In this document: in pieces, positions 44,911-52,385 of the stretch | Numbering within the stretch: the first letter of the stretch is position 1 | How the letters are laid out: each line of letters starts with the position of its first letter | NCBI GenBank assembly: GCA_942492205.1 | Contig: CALODT010000001.1 | Coordinates: 372,001 to 436,000 of the forward strand | Direction of reading: 5' to 3' | Source of the DNA: UBA1847 sp942492205 | Lineage (GTDB): Bacteria > Pseudomonadota > Gammaproteobacteria > Steroidobacterales > Woeseiaceae | Length of the DNA stretch: 64,000 nucleotides | Notes under the pieces: generated by a model | Told to the model about the DNA's origin: nothing | The model's input: the letters and a program-made list of their open reading frames with translations, nothing else | Databases searched by the model: none | Position numbers and translations under genes: made by a program

Positions 44911-46119
44911 TTACTGGTTCTTCATTGCATCACGCATCGCATTGTTGGCGAGCGCGTCGCGAACCGCTGAATTCGCGAGCGCGTCACGAACCGCCGAGTT
45001 GGCCAGCGCATCCCGAATAGAGTCCGAAGCAAAGGCACTGCGAACGGAGTCGGAGGCGAAAGCGTCGCGGACCGCCTGGTTGCTGAGTGCGTCACGAACG
45101 GCATTGTTGGCAAGCGCGTCGCGCACCGCGTTGTTAGACAGCGCATCACGAACGGCATTATTGGACAATGCGTCGCGCACCGCGTCGTTCCTCAATGCGT
45201 CGCGCACCGCGTTGTTAGACAGCGCATCGCGGATCGAGTCGCTTGCGAAAGCGCTGCGAACCGAGTCCATGGCAAACGCGTCACGAACGGCGTTATTGCT
45301 CAGGGCATCACGAACGGCGTTGTTCGACAGCGCGTCGCGAATCGAGTCATTGGCGAAAGCGCTGCGTATGGAGTCACTCGCGAAGGCATCTCGCACGGCC
45401 TGGTTGGAAACCGCATTTCGCACTGCCGCATCGGAGATCGAATCAGCCGACAGGTTGTTGGCCAGCGCATCACGAACCGCGTTGTTACGCAGCGCATCGC
45501 GGATCGAGTCGCTTGCAAAAGCACTTCGAACCGAGTCCATCGCAAATGCGTCACGAACGGCGTTGTTGCTCAGGGCATCACGAACGGCGTTGTTGGACAG
45601 CGCATCGCGAATCGAGTCACTGGCGAAGGCATCGCGAACCGAATCGCTGGCAAATGCATCGCGAATCGAGTCCGAAGCAAATGCATCGCGGATCGAGTCC
45701 ATGGCAAACGCATCACGCACCGAGTCCATGGCAAACGCGTCGCGGACAGAGTCCATGGCAAAAGCGTTACGGACCGAGTCGCTCGCGAAGGCATCTCGCA
45801 CGGCCTGGTTGGCCATGGCGTCACGAACGGCATCGCTGGCGAGCGCATTGCGCACGGCGTCATTCGAGAACGCGTCACGAAGGGCCTCGTTGTTCATCAG
45901 CTCTTCGTACAAGTCCGTCTGCATGAACGCCTGGATGTCCTGGTTGCCCAGGCTGATATCCTCGGATGTCGTCTGATCTGCCCGGTAGCGTTCGGCCGGT
46001 GCCACGGTACCAGCAACGTCGCCGTCGCCAGGCGGATTATTCATGCCGAAGTAGGCAACTACAGCGAGCGCTGCAACGCCGACCAGGATGATTGGAATTG
46101 CTTTGTTACTCGTAGCCAT
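44911..46119 (-). CDS. Membrane-anchored protein of 36 nonapeptide repeats
   Basis: A 402-residue protein. Residues 7-26 are one membrane helix (AIPIILVGVAALAVVAYFGM) with a Lys before it, so the rest is probably periplasmic. Residues 27-76 are polar, acidic and end in a helical linker. Residues 77-400 are 36 units of nine residues with consensus (N/S)(N/D)(A/S)(V/I)RDA(L/F)(S/A); typical units are NNAVRDALS, SDSIRDAFA and MDSVRDAFA; only unit 17 (NNLSADSIS) is degenerate. Arg is fixed at position 5 in the other 35, Asp follows in most, and positions 4, 7 and 8 are hydrophobic. I know no characterised family of this kind. GGGGA precedes the ATG. A candidate ECF promoter lies upstream and a terminator downstream. 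Confidence 0.85.
   Translation of the reverse strand: MATSNKAIPIILVGVAALAVVAYFGMNNPPGDGDVAGTVAPAERYRADQTTSEDISLGNQDIQAFMQTDLYEELMNNEALRDAFSNDAVRNALASDAVRDAMANQAVRDAFASDSVRNAFAMDSVRDAFAMDSVRDAFAMDSIRDAFASDSIRDAFASDSVRDAFASDSIRDALSNNAVRDALSNNAVRDAFAMDSVRSAFASDSIRDALRNNAVRDALANNLSADSISDAAVRNAVSNQAVRDAFASDSIRSAFANDSIRDALSNNAVRDALSNNAVRDAFAMDSVRSAFASDSIRDALSNNAVRDALRNDAVRDALSNNAVRDALSNNAVRDALANNAVRDALSNQAVRDAFASDSVRSAFASDSIRDALANSAVRDALANSAVRDALANNAMRDAMKNQ
44920..45891 (-). repeat. Tandem array, 36 units of 27 bases, coding
   Basis: The DNA behind the nonapeptide repeats: 972 bases, period 27, no spacers. Units diverge at synonymous and a few nonsynonymous sites. Units 11-15 and 21-25 (about 45487-45621 and 45217-45351) are nearly the same in order and in DNA, a higher-order duplication with a 270-base offset. 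Confidence 0.9.
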
Positions 46120-46176
46120 CTTGTCGTCCCCTTTTTGGCCCCGCGAAGGGCTGTTAACTGATTCGATATAACTGGT

Positions 46177-46204
46177 AATACCGCCCAGGCATCAAAAAGT
46201 TGGT
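46177..46204 (-). promoter_or_regulatory. Candidate ECF-sigma promoter of the repeat-protein gene
   Basis: Minus-strand ACCAACTTTTTG (46204-46193) is followed after 11 bases by GTATT (46181-46177). The AACTT core agrees with the -35 class of RpoE-like sigma factors, and the distance to GTA suits a -10 element. The same 12 bases with the same 11-base gap to GTA occur in front of the ECF sigma gene. Transcription would start near 46170 and leave a leader of about 50 bases. Assignment is by pattern only. Confidence 0.6.
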
Positions 46205-46247
46205 GTCCGTACCAAAACTCTCGGTTTATCAGTTGCTTGGGCTAGTC

Positions 46248-47009
46248 CTATTTAGCGGATGCGTAGTTGAGGCTAGCCTCGTGTACGACTCGTCCGTCCG
46301 CCTTGAAACGCAGATTGACGGTCGTATTCCGGCCGCCCAGGTTCTGCAAGTAAACCGCATAACGCCGTTTCCCTTCCATACCGAGACGCACGCGTCCGGT
46401 TTCGGCCGATACTGTTGTGCCGCTGCTCTCGAGCTGTGCGAAGCCGTTAAACCATATGGTCTTGTCGGTGTAATCGGCTTCGATTTCGATGGGCTCAAGC
46501 GCCACGAGATCGAAGTCGAGTATCAGCATACTGCCCGAGCTGCGCAATGCGACCGTGCCGGCAATGGACGTTTCGTCAATGGATATGGAGCCCACCGTGT
46601 CTGCCTGCACCGGGTCTGCAACGGAACCGACCAGGCCGGTCACATCGTCAAACGCGCTGATTGAGATCTGCCCGGAATTTACCAGCCCGAGGGTCAGCAA
46701 TACGCCGGCTGCAAATGTTGCGGCGTAGCCGACTGCAGGCGTTGCGAACAGTGTCTGCATGAATCCCGGACGCCTCCTGGCGGCCGGCGCAGGTCTTACG
46801 GATTCCATGATTAAGTGCCTCAAGTGAGGGGGTGGCTCCAGCGCTTCCACAGCGTCCAGCGTTGTAGCCAGCGCGGAGAGTTCATCATGCAGGGCACGGC
46901 CTTCGGCGTTTTGCGAAAGAAAGGCCTGCAAATCGATCCTGTCACTGTCGCCAATCTCGCCATCCAGATCGGCATTGATCAGATCTATGTACTTTTGGTC
47001 AATAGCCAT
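46248..47009 (-). CDS. Anti-sigma factor, single-pass membrane protein
   Basis: A 253-residue protein. The N-terminal 75 residues (YIDLINADLDGEIGDSDRIDLQAFL... ALATTLDAVEALEPPPHLRH) resemble the cytoplasmic sigma-binding domain of ECF anti-sigma factors but lack the zinc-finger His/Cys residues. One membrane helix at about 90-113 (GYAATFAAGVLLTLGLV) leads to a periplasmic beta-rich domain of about 140 residues, the likely sensor. Its ATG overlaps the sigma stop by one base (TGATG), the typical coupling of a cognate pair. Confidence 0.83.
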   Translation of the reverse strand: MAIDQKYIDLINADLDGEIGDSDRIDLQAFLSQNAEGRALHDELSALATTLDAVEALEPPPHLRHLIMESVRPAPAARRRPGFMQTLFATPAVGYAATFAAGVLLTLGLVNSGQISISAFDDVTGLVGSVADPVQADTVGSISIDETSIAGTVALRSSGSMLILDFDLVALEPIEIEADYTDKTIWFNGFAQLESSGTTVSAETGRVRLGMEGKRRYAVYLQNLGGRNTTVNLRFKADGRVVHEASLNYASAK

Positions 47010-47548
47010 CAGTGTAAGCCAGTCCCTGTCAATGCGTCCTTAAGCTGCTGTCTTGCCGAATAAAGTCGCGATTTCACCGTTTTCTCCGGGATGTCCAGAA
47101 TGTCGCTCATCTCGACGTAACTGCAACCCAGAAAGTGTTTCAAAATTACTACCGTCCTATAGTCCGTCTTGATTGACATCAGCGCTTGCTGCACGCCCGC
47201 GGAAAGATTTGCGCTGTCAACCGCTTGCTCCGTACTCATCCCTTCATCAGCCGTCTCGTGTTGCAACGGCTCCAGTCGATTCGACTTGCCGATCCAGTTG
47301 ATTGATTCATTCAACGTGATTCGGTAAATCCAGCTGAAAAAGCGGCGTGACGGGTCGTAGTTATCGAAATTCTCGAAAACCTTCAGAAAAACCGTCTGCG
47401 TAACATCTCGCGCATCGTCGCGACTGTTCAGCATGCGAAATGCCGCGTTGAAAACCGGTTTCTCGTACTGGACCAGCAAGGTTTCAAAAGCCTTGCGGTC
47501 GCCACTTTTGCACCGCTCGATCAATTTTGTATCGTCTGTCTTACTCAT
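47009..47548 (-). CDS. ECF sigma factor, RpoE-like
   Basis: A 179-residue sigma-70 family protein with only regions 2 and 4. Region 2 covers about residues 10-85 (FRMLNSRDDARDVTQTVFLKVFENF, RRFFSWIYRITLNESINWI). Region 4 covers about 120-172 (VVILKHFLGCSYVEMSDILDIPEKTVKSRLYSARQQL) with the -35-binding helix-turn-helix. It forms an overlapping pair with the anti-sigma gene. A promoter-like motif lies only 18 bases before the ATG; if used, the message would be nearly leaderless. Confidence 0.95.
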   Translation of the reverse strand: MSKTDDTKLIERCKSGDRKAFETLLVQYEKPVFNAAFRMLNSRDDARDVTQTVFLKVFENFDNYDPSRRFFSWIYRITLNESINWIGKSNRLEPLQHETADEGMSTEQAVDSANLSAGVQQALMSIKTDYRTVVILKHFLGCSYVEMSDILDIPEKTVKSRLYSARQQLKDALTGTGLH

Positions 47549-47551
47549 ACG

Positions 47552-47577
47552 TACAAATGACCCGGCAAAAAGTTGGT
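47552..47577 (-). promoter_or_regulatory. Candidate autoregulatory ECF promoter of the sigma gene
   Basis: Minus-strand ACCAACTTTTTG (47577-47566), an 11-base gap, then GTA (47554-47552). Identical motif and spacing occur before the repeat-protein gene. The predicted start of transcription falls at or next to the sigma ATG at 47548. Confidence 0.58.
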
Positions 47578-47593
47578 ATTAAAACGGCTCGAC

Positions 47594-47890
47594 TTATTGT
47601 TCTTTTTCTTTGATGTCGAAGATGGCGTTGAAGCCGGAGTAGCGGAACACGTCGTATATGTGCTTGTTGACGTTGGTGATTCTCAGGGCGGCGCCACTCT
47701 CGGCCAGACGCTTCTGCGTCTTCAGGAGTATACCCAGACCGGCGCTCGAGATATATTCCAGCGCCGCAAAGTCCAGGGTGCGCGATTCGGCTATCTCATC
47801 CATGAAAGACTGTGCTTTCTCGCACTGTGCCGCGTCCAGGCGCCCGCTGCACAAGACTTCGCCGTCGCTGCTGTATGCAATCTCAAACAT
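47594..47890 (-). CDS. STAS-domain anti-anti-sigma factor
   Basis: A 98-residue single STAS domain, the SpoIIAA/RsbV type. The phosphorylatable serine lies in ALEYISSAGLGILLKT after a strand ending LDFA, the canonical place. In partner switching its unphosphorylated form binds the kinase/anti-sigma protein and frees the target. It follows the RsbW-like gene by four bases and precedes the ECF sigma gene by 45 bases. Confidence 0.93.
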   Translation of the reverse strand: MFEIAYSSDGEVLCSGRLDAAQCEKAQSFMDEIAESRTLDFAALEYISSAGLGILLKTQKRLAESGAALRITNVNKHIYDVFRYSGFNAIFDIKEKEQ

Positions 47891-47894
47891 GTAA

Positions 47895-48296
47895 CTATCC
47901 TGACCCTTTGGTAAATATTACGCTACTTCGCCGATCCCGGTAGTTGTACTCGAGCCTGTCAACGAGATTATGCAAAAGAAACAGGCCCAGTCCGCCGGGC
48001 GTACGCTCGGACAGCGGCGCGCTGGTATCGACGTCCCGCGGACGGCTTACGTCAAATTCATCGACGTCGTCTTCGCTTAGCGTAACCGTGACGGCTCCAC
48101 CATCCACCTCGACGTCGACGCCGATATCGCTGTTGGCTTCAGGGCTGTATTTGACCATGTTGGTAAATAGCTCTTCGAGCGCCAGGTGTACCGGAAACCG
48201 CACGGCCTCGCTGATCCCGTTCGCCGCAAGAATGTCCTCCGCGAACCGGTACAGGGCGGTCAGCGAGTCGAAATCTCTGGCGAAGTCTCTATGCAT
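47895..48296 (-). CDS. RsbW/SpoIIAB-type serine kinase (anti-sigma factor)
   Basis: A 133-residue GHKL ATPase of the HATPase_c_2 group. The N box is ALEELFTNMVKYS and the G box is TPGGLGLFLLHNLVD. It would phosphorylate the STAS protein encoded next and in its free form hold a target regulator. Classical targets are SigB-type factors; none is here, so the target may be a response pathway or the ECF pair nearby. The ATG at 48296 is used because the upstream frame overlaps the phosphatase gene in the wrong composition. Confidence 0.9.
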   Translation of the reverse strand: MHRDFARDFDSLTALYRFAEDILAANGISEAVRFPVHLALEELFTNMVKYSPEANSDIGVDVEVDGGAVTVTLSEDDVDEFDVSRPRDVDTSAPLSERTPGGLGLFLLHNLVDRLEYNYRDRRSSVIFTKGSG

Positions 48297-48315
48297 GATG
48301 ACAGGGTCAGGCAGA

Positions 48316-49572
48316 TTACTCCGGGAGTCGGCGTGCAAGGACGATGGTGATGTCATCGGCCTGCGGGGCCGAGCCACCGTGTTCGCGGGCGCCCGCCATA
48401 ATCATATCAACGAGCTCCTGAGCACTGGCTTCAGGATGGTTGTCAACGATGTTGATGACGCCTTGCTGGCCGAATTGCAGGCCTGATTCATTCTCGTACT
48501 CGTAAATGCCATCCGAAATCAGTCCGAGTATGTCGCCCGGTTCCATGGCGGTGACTACGGCCTCACCCAGATTCGTCTGTGGCATGTAGCCCAGCGGGAA
48601 GGTCGTCGCCTCATGCCAGTCATACTCATTTCTGCGGGCATGGAAGTGCATGATCGGGCCCTGGCCACCCGAGTGGAAAGTAACGGTGTCGTTCGTGCTG
48701 TCAAGCAGACCGAAGAAGCCGGTAACGAAGCGGTCGTCGGGCAAGTCCTCGCAGAGCTGGTTGTTGATATGTACGAAGGCATCATCGAGGCTGGAATTGA
48801 GGCGGATGGCAACACGCAGCATTGCGCGCACCTGGGTCGCGCTCAGGGCGGGCCCGATACCATGGCCCGTCGCGTCGCCCATAAGAAGGAACAGCCGCTT
48901 GTCATCGAGGGGCACGAAGTCATAGAGGTCGCCGCCCGTCTGATCGGTCGGCGCAAATGCACCACCAAACTCGTAACCCCGGATCGTCGGCATGCTCTTG
49001 GGCAGCGTTCCCATCTGGACGTCGCGGGCGACCGTAATTTCGCGATCGAGGCGCTCCGAGGCCAGCATCTGCTCGGTAATCCTGGCGCGGTGAAGTACGA
49101 CGGCCGCCTGTGCCGCAAGGGCCTGAGCGATGAATTCGTCCTGCTCGTCGAACACGCCAGCGTTCTTGTTCAGTATTTGAAGGACGCCAACGAGCGAGTC
49201 CTCGTAGCCAATCAATGGAATCGTCAGCATGCAGCGGGAGCGATAGCCCGTCTGTTTGTCGATGGCGCGATTGAATCGATCGTCCGCGTAACAATCTGGC
49301 ACATTGATCAGCTTTCGTGTCTGGGCCGATTCACCGACGATACCCTTGTCCGCGGGTATACGAATGCTCTCCAGCCCGGTACCGACACGCACAACGAGTT
49401 CATCGGCGGCGGCGTCGTAGAGAAACACGGTACCTCGATCGGCATTAAGCACCTCGCGTGATGCATCAACGACTTCTTCGAGCATCGTGTCGAGGTCGAA
49501 CGGCGCTGCGAGTTTGCGGGTAACTTCGAGGATTTGCCGCAGCGCTTGTGTGTCGTCGATTCTGGTGGCCAT
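48316..49572 (-). CDS. GAF-domain PP2C phosphatase (SpoIIE/RsbU type)
   Basis: A 418-residue protein. Residues about 15-165 are a GAF sensor (LNADRGTVFLYDAAADELVV, GIVGESAQTRKLINVPD, GVLQILNKN), followed by a coiled linker (ERLDREITVARDVQMGTLP). Residues about 195-415 are a PP2C-type catalytic domain with metal-binding Asp residues in TGGDLYDF, LMGDATGHGIGPAL and QADDITIVLAR. It would dephosphorylate the STAS protein in response to a ligand or redox state sensed by GAF. It lies five bases after the cyclase-like gene and 19 before the kinase gene. Confidence 0.95.
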   Translation of the reverse strand: MATRIDDTQALRQILEVTRKLAAPFDLDTMLEEVVDASREVLNADRGTVFLYDAAADELVVRVGTGLESIRIPADKGIVGESAQTRKLINVPDCYADDRFNRAIDKQTGYRSRCMLTIPLIGYEDSLVGVLQILNKNAGVFDEQDEFIAQALAAQAAVVLHRARITEQMLASERLDREITVARDVQMGTLPKSMPTIRGYEFGGAFAPTDQTGGDLYDFVPLDDKRLFLLMGDATGHGIGPALSATQVRAMLRVAIRLNSSLDDAFVHINNQLCEDLPDDRFVTGFFGLLDSTNDTVTFHSGGQGPIMHFHARRNEYDWHEATTFPLGYMPQTNLGEAVVTAMEPGDILGLISDGIYEYENESGLQFGQQGVINIVDNHPEASAQELVDMIMAGAREHGGSAPQADDITIVLARRLPE

Positions 49573-49577
49573 GTGTA

Positions 49578-50225
49578 TCAGGCCCGGCTCAGCTCGGTCA
49601 TTGGCAGACGAATGTACTTGATTTCGATTTCCGAAATCCTCGCGACCATCCGCTCGGCAAGTTCCGGGACTTCGAATTTGGCACGCGCGATGGCGCGCTC
49701 CGTCACCAGCGTTTCGGCGCGAACGGCGAGATCTTCACCGAGCTTCGAAGCCGTGTTGACGGGATCACCGAAAAAATCGACATCATCGACCAGCAACACG
49801 CGGCCGTAGTCGATGCCAATGGAGAGATAGATCTGCTCCGCCAGGCCGAACGAGTCGTTTAACTCATACAGCGCATCGCTTACGTCAAAGCTGGCGCGGA
49901 TTGCATCGCCGGGCTCCTTGAAAAAGGCGTAGCAGTTATCGGCATCGCATTTCAGCAACGTGCCGTTGTTACGCTCAATGACTGGCCCGACGAGCCGGCG
50001 GGTACGGTGGATCAGCTTCAGGAAATGACATACACCGAGCTTTCGAGAAGTACTCGAGAAGCTTGCCATGTCCGAGATGAATACAGTGCCGTCTGTGCCG
50101 AATCGGTCCCAGATGCGCTGCCGGACGGCCTCTGCCTTGTCGGCGTCGGCCTCATCCGCAAAAGCGGCGATCATCGAGTCGAATTCTTTGTGTCCGGTCA
50201 GCGGGTCAACGCGAGTATCCGCCAT
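49578..50225 (-). CDS. Class III nucleotide cyclase-like protein
   Basis: A 215-residue protein, essentially one CHD domain. One metal Asp is Asp52 in VFISDMASFSS; Lys92 and Asp96 in TLLKCDADNCYAFF stand where the purine-selecting Lys and Asp do; Asn157 is in FFGDPVNTASKL. The transition-state Arg four residues later is Lys161 here, and the second metal Asp is not obvious, so activity may be low or lost. It is the first gene of the partner-switching set and would be cytoplasmic. It may act as a sensor or make cAMP/cGMP. The ATG at 50225 follows GGGGT. Confidence 0.82.
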   Translation of the reverse strand: MADTRVDPLTGHKEFDSMIAAFADEADADKAEAVRQRIWDRFGTDGTVFISDMASFSSTSRKLGVCHFLKLIHRTRRLVGPVIERNNGTLLKCDADNCYAFFKEPGDAIRASFDVSDALYELNDSFGLAEQIYLSIGIDYGRVLLVDDVDFFGDPVNTASKLGEDLAVRAETLVTERAIARAKFEVPELAERMVARISEIEIKYIRLPMTELSRA

Positions 50226-50362
50226 TACTACCCCTATTTTTTGGTTTTGTGAGACAGTCGTCGAGTATAGCCTCGTTTGGCTGCGGCCAGTCTGGCAGCG
50301 GTCCAAGGCTGTGATATCGTAACAAGTTAGCCGGTGTTTTGTTTCATATTGTGGAATAAGTA

Positions 50363-51583
50363 ATGAGTGCCGTATTCACTGAGGACACATCCTCGATTGC
50401 CGAACTGATCGCCGCACAGAAACCGGGCTATTCGCTCGACCAGCGTTTTTACACTGACCCGGATATTTACGCGCTCGAGCTCGAACGCATCATCTACCGA
50501 AACTGGATCCTGGCCGGGCACGTCTCGCAGTTACCGAATCCGGGCGACTTCAAGGTCCTGAACGTTGCCGGTGAATCTGCAATCATCGTGCGTGGCAGCG
50601 ACGGCCAGCTGAAGGGCTTCGCGAACGTCTGTCGCCATCGGGGATCGCTGGTCTGCCTTTCCGAGCGCGGACATACGGACAAGTTTTCCTGCCCTTACCA
50701 CGGCTGGATGTATGACATCGACGGCAATCTGTTTGCCGCGCGCAACATGCCGGATGATTTCGACATGGCGGCGCACAGCCTTAATCCCGTCTCCGTAGAT
50801 GTCGTTCACGGACTGGTCTTCGTCTGCTTCACGGATGAGCCGCCCTCGCTCGAGGGCGCGAAACGGGACCTTGCAGAGCCGATGGCAATGTTCGGTTTCG
50901 AAAACCTGAGGGTCGCGGCGCAGAAAAGCTACGAGATCCCCGCTAACTGGAAGCTGTCGATCGAGAATTACCAGGAGTGTTACCACTGCGCAACAGCCCA
51001 CCCGGAATACGCGCGCATGCACACGCTGATGCTGGATGCTGCGAAGCGCGATCGGGTGCAGGGCAAGATGCACGAACGTATGCAAGCGTGCGGCGTGAAA
51101 GACCTTTTCTGCGATTTCATAGACACCGCGGCGCGACCGGGTGAGATGGGCTATGGCTACAGCCGCACGGCGCTCTTCGACAAGTACAAGACCGGCAGCC
51201 AGGACGGCAGTCCGGTCGCACCGCTGCTCGGTGAATTCACTGACTATGACGGTGGGGCCTCCGACTTCTCATTTGGCGCTTTCTCGTTCCTGCTTGCCTA
51301 CAGCGACCATGTCGTTGCGTATGTGTTTACGCCTATCGACCAGCACAATTCGAATTGCGAAATTTACTGGCTTGTGCGCGGCGACGCGGAAGAGGGCAAG
51401 GACTACGACATTGATAACCTGACCTGGTTATGGGACGTGACCACGCAGTCGGACAAGGAAATCATCGTCAACAATTCGAAGGGCGTGCATTCCCGGTACT
51501 ACCGTCCGGGCCCGTTCTCCGGCATGGAGCGCGCGGAGCGCATCTACATAGAGTGGATTCTGCAGGAGCTGCAGCGTCCATAG
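50363..51583 (+). CDS. Rieske aromatic-ring/quaternary-amine oxygenase, alpha subunit
   Basis: A 406-residue oxygenase. The Rieske [2Fe-2S] ligands are Cys90 and His92 (CRHRG) and Cys110 and His113 (CPYHGW). The mononuclear iron region is ENYQECYHCATAHPEY with His208 and His213. The sequence style resembles choline/carnitine/stachydrine-type monooxygenases (GbcA, CntA-like) more than benzene dioxygenases. No reductase gene is adjacent. It is divergent from the cyclase set and convergent (four bases apart) with the PotABCD operon; the context suggests oxidation of a methylated amine. Confidence 0.9.
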   Translation: MSAVFTEDTSSIAELIAAQKPGYSLDQRFYTDPDIYALELERIIYRNWILAGHVSQLPNPGDFKVLNVAGESAIIVRGSDGQLKGFANVCRHRGSLVCLSERGHTDKFSCPYHGWMYDIDGNLFAARNMPDDFDMAAHSLNPVSVDVVHGLVFVCFTDEPPSLEGAKRDLAEPMAMFGFENLRVAAQKSYEIPANWKLSIENYQECYHCATAHPEYARMHTLMLDAAKRDRVQGKMHERMQACGVKDLFCDFIDTAARPGEMGYGYSRTALFDKYKTGSQDGSPVAPLLGEFTDYDGGASDFSFGAFSFLLAYSDHVVAYVFTPIDQHNSNCEIYWLVRGDAEEGKDYDIDNLTWLWDVTTQSDKEIIVNNSKGVHSRYYRPGPFSGMERAERIYIEWILQELQRP

Positions 51584-51587
51584 AGGC

Positions 51588-52385
51588 CTAGCTACGCATT
51601 CGGCGCATCGCGACCCAGGCCACCAGCACGCCGAGGCTGACCGCCAGGATGATCAATGTGGCCAGCGCATTGATGTCCGGCGATACGCCGAGCTTGACCT
51701 TCGAAAAGATGTACATGGGCAGCGTGCTGCTGCCGGGCCCGGATACGAAGCTTGCGATAACGAGATCGTCCAGCGACAAGGTGAAGGCCAGCAACCACCC
51801 GGCAATCATGGCCGGCGCGATCAGTGGCAGGGTTATATCGAAAACCACACGCAATGGCGTGCCGCCCAGGTCCATGGCGGCTTCCTCAAGCGATTCGTCC
51901 ATGGACATCAGACGGGACTGTACGATGACCGCGACATAGGCCATGGAAAACGTCGTGTGCGCAATCGTAATGGTGGAAAAGCCGCGTTGGCCGGGCCAAC
52001 CGGTCAGCTGCTGCAGGGTCACGAACAGCAGCAGCAGCGACAGTCCGGTAATGACTTCCGGCATGACCATGGGTGACGAAATCATGCCCGAGAACAGCGT
52101 CCTGCCCTTGAAGCGACCAAAGCGCGCCAGCACCAGCCCGGCCATGGTTCCGAAGATGGTGGCGAGCGTTGCGGAGGTCAGCGCGATCTGCAGGCTCAGC
52201 AGCGCGGCGTCCAGGACCTGGTCATTTCTCAGCAGCTCACCGTACCAGCGCGTCGAGAAGCCGCCCCAGATGGTCGCGATGCGCGAGTCATTGAACGAGT
52301 AGACGATGACAAAGACCAGGGGCAGGTAAAGAAACGCATAGCCGAATGCCAGCGTCGAGAGGACAAAGCGCGAACGGCCGGTCAC
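51588..52385 (-). CDS. potC: ABC transporter permease, PotC type
   Basis: A 265-residue inner-membrane permease with six hydrophobic segments and the EAA loop EEAAMDLGGTPLRVVFDITLPL near residue 170. It begins FVLSTLAFGYAFLYLPLVFVIVYSFNDS, the PotC/YdcV pattern. With PotB it forms the channel of a polyamine-like importer. It starts with GTG overlapping the potB stop (GTGA) and ends the five-gene minus-strand operon. Confidence 0.93.
   Translation of the reverse strand: MTGRSRFVLSTLAFGYAFLYLPLVFVIVYSFNDSRIATIWGGFSTRWYGELLRNDQVLDAALLSLQIALTSATLATIFGTMAGLVLARFGRFKGRTLFSGMISSPMVMPEVITGLSLLLLFVTLQQLTGWPGQRGFSTITIAHTTFSMAYVAVIVQSRLMSMDESLEEAAMDLGGTPLRVVFDITLPLIAPAMIAGWLLAFTLSLDDLVIASFVSGPGSSTLPMYIFSKVKLGVSPDINALATLIILAVSLGVLVAWVAMRRMRS

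Noticed and set aside
44920..45891. Tandem 27-base repeats as a CRISPR array
   Set aside because: There are no unique spacers, the units are contiguous and diverged, and the array is in frame with a protein. No cas genes are present.
44942..45976. Long plus-strand open frames opposite the nonapeptide-repeat gene (also 45243-45926)
   Set aside because: A 27-base period keeps every frame free of stops, so these are by-products. The minus frame has the membrane helix, ribosome-binding site, promoter motif and terminator.
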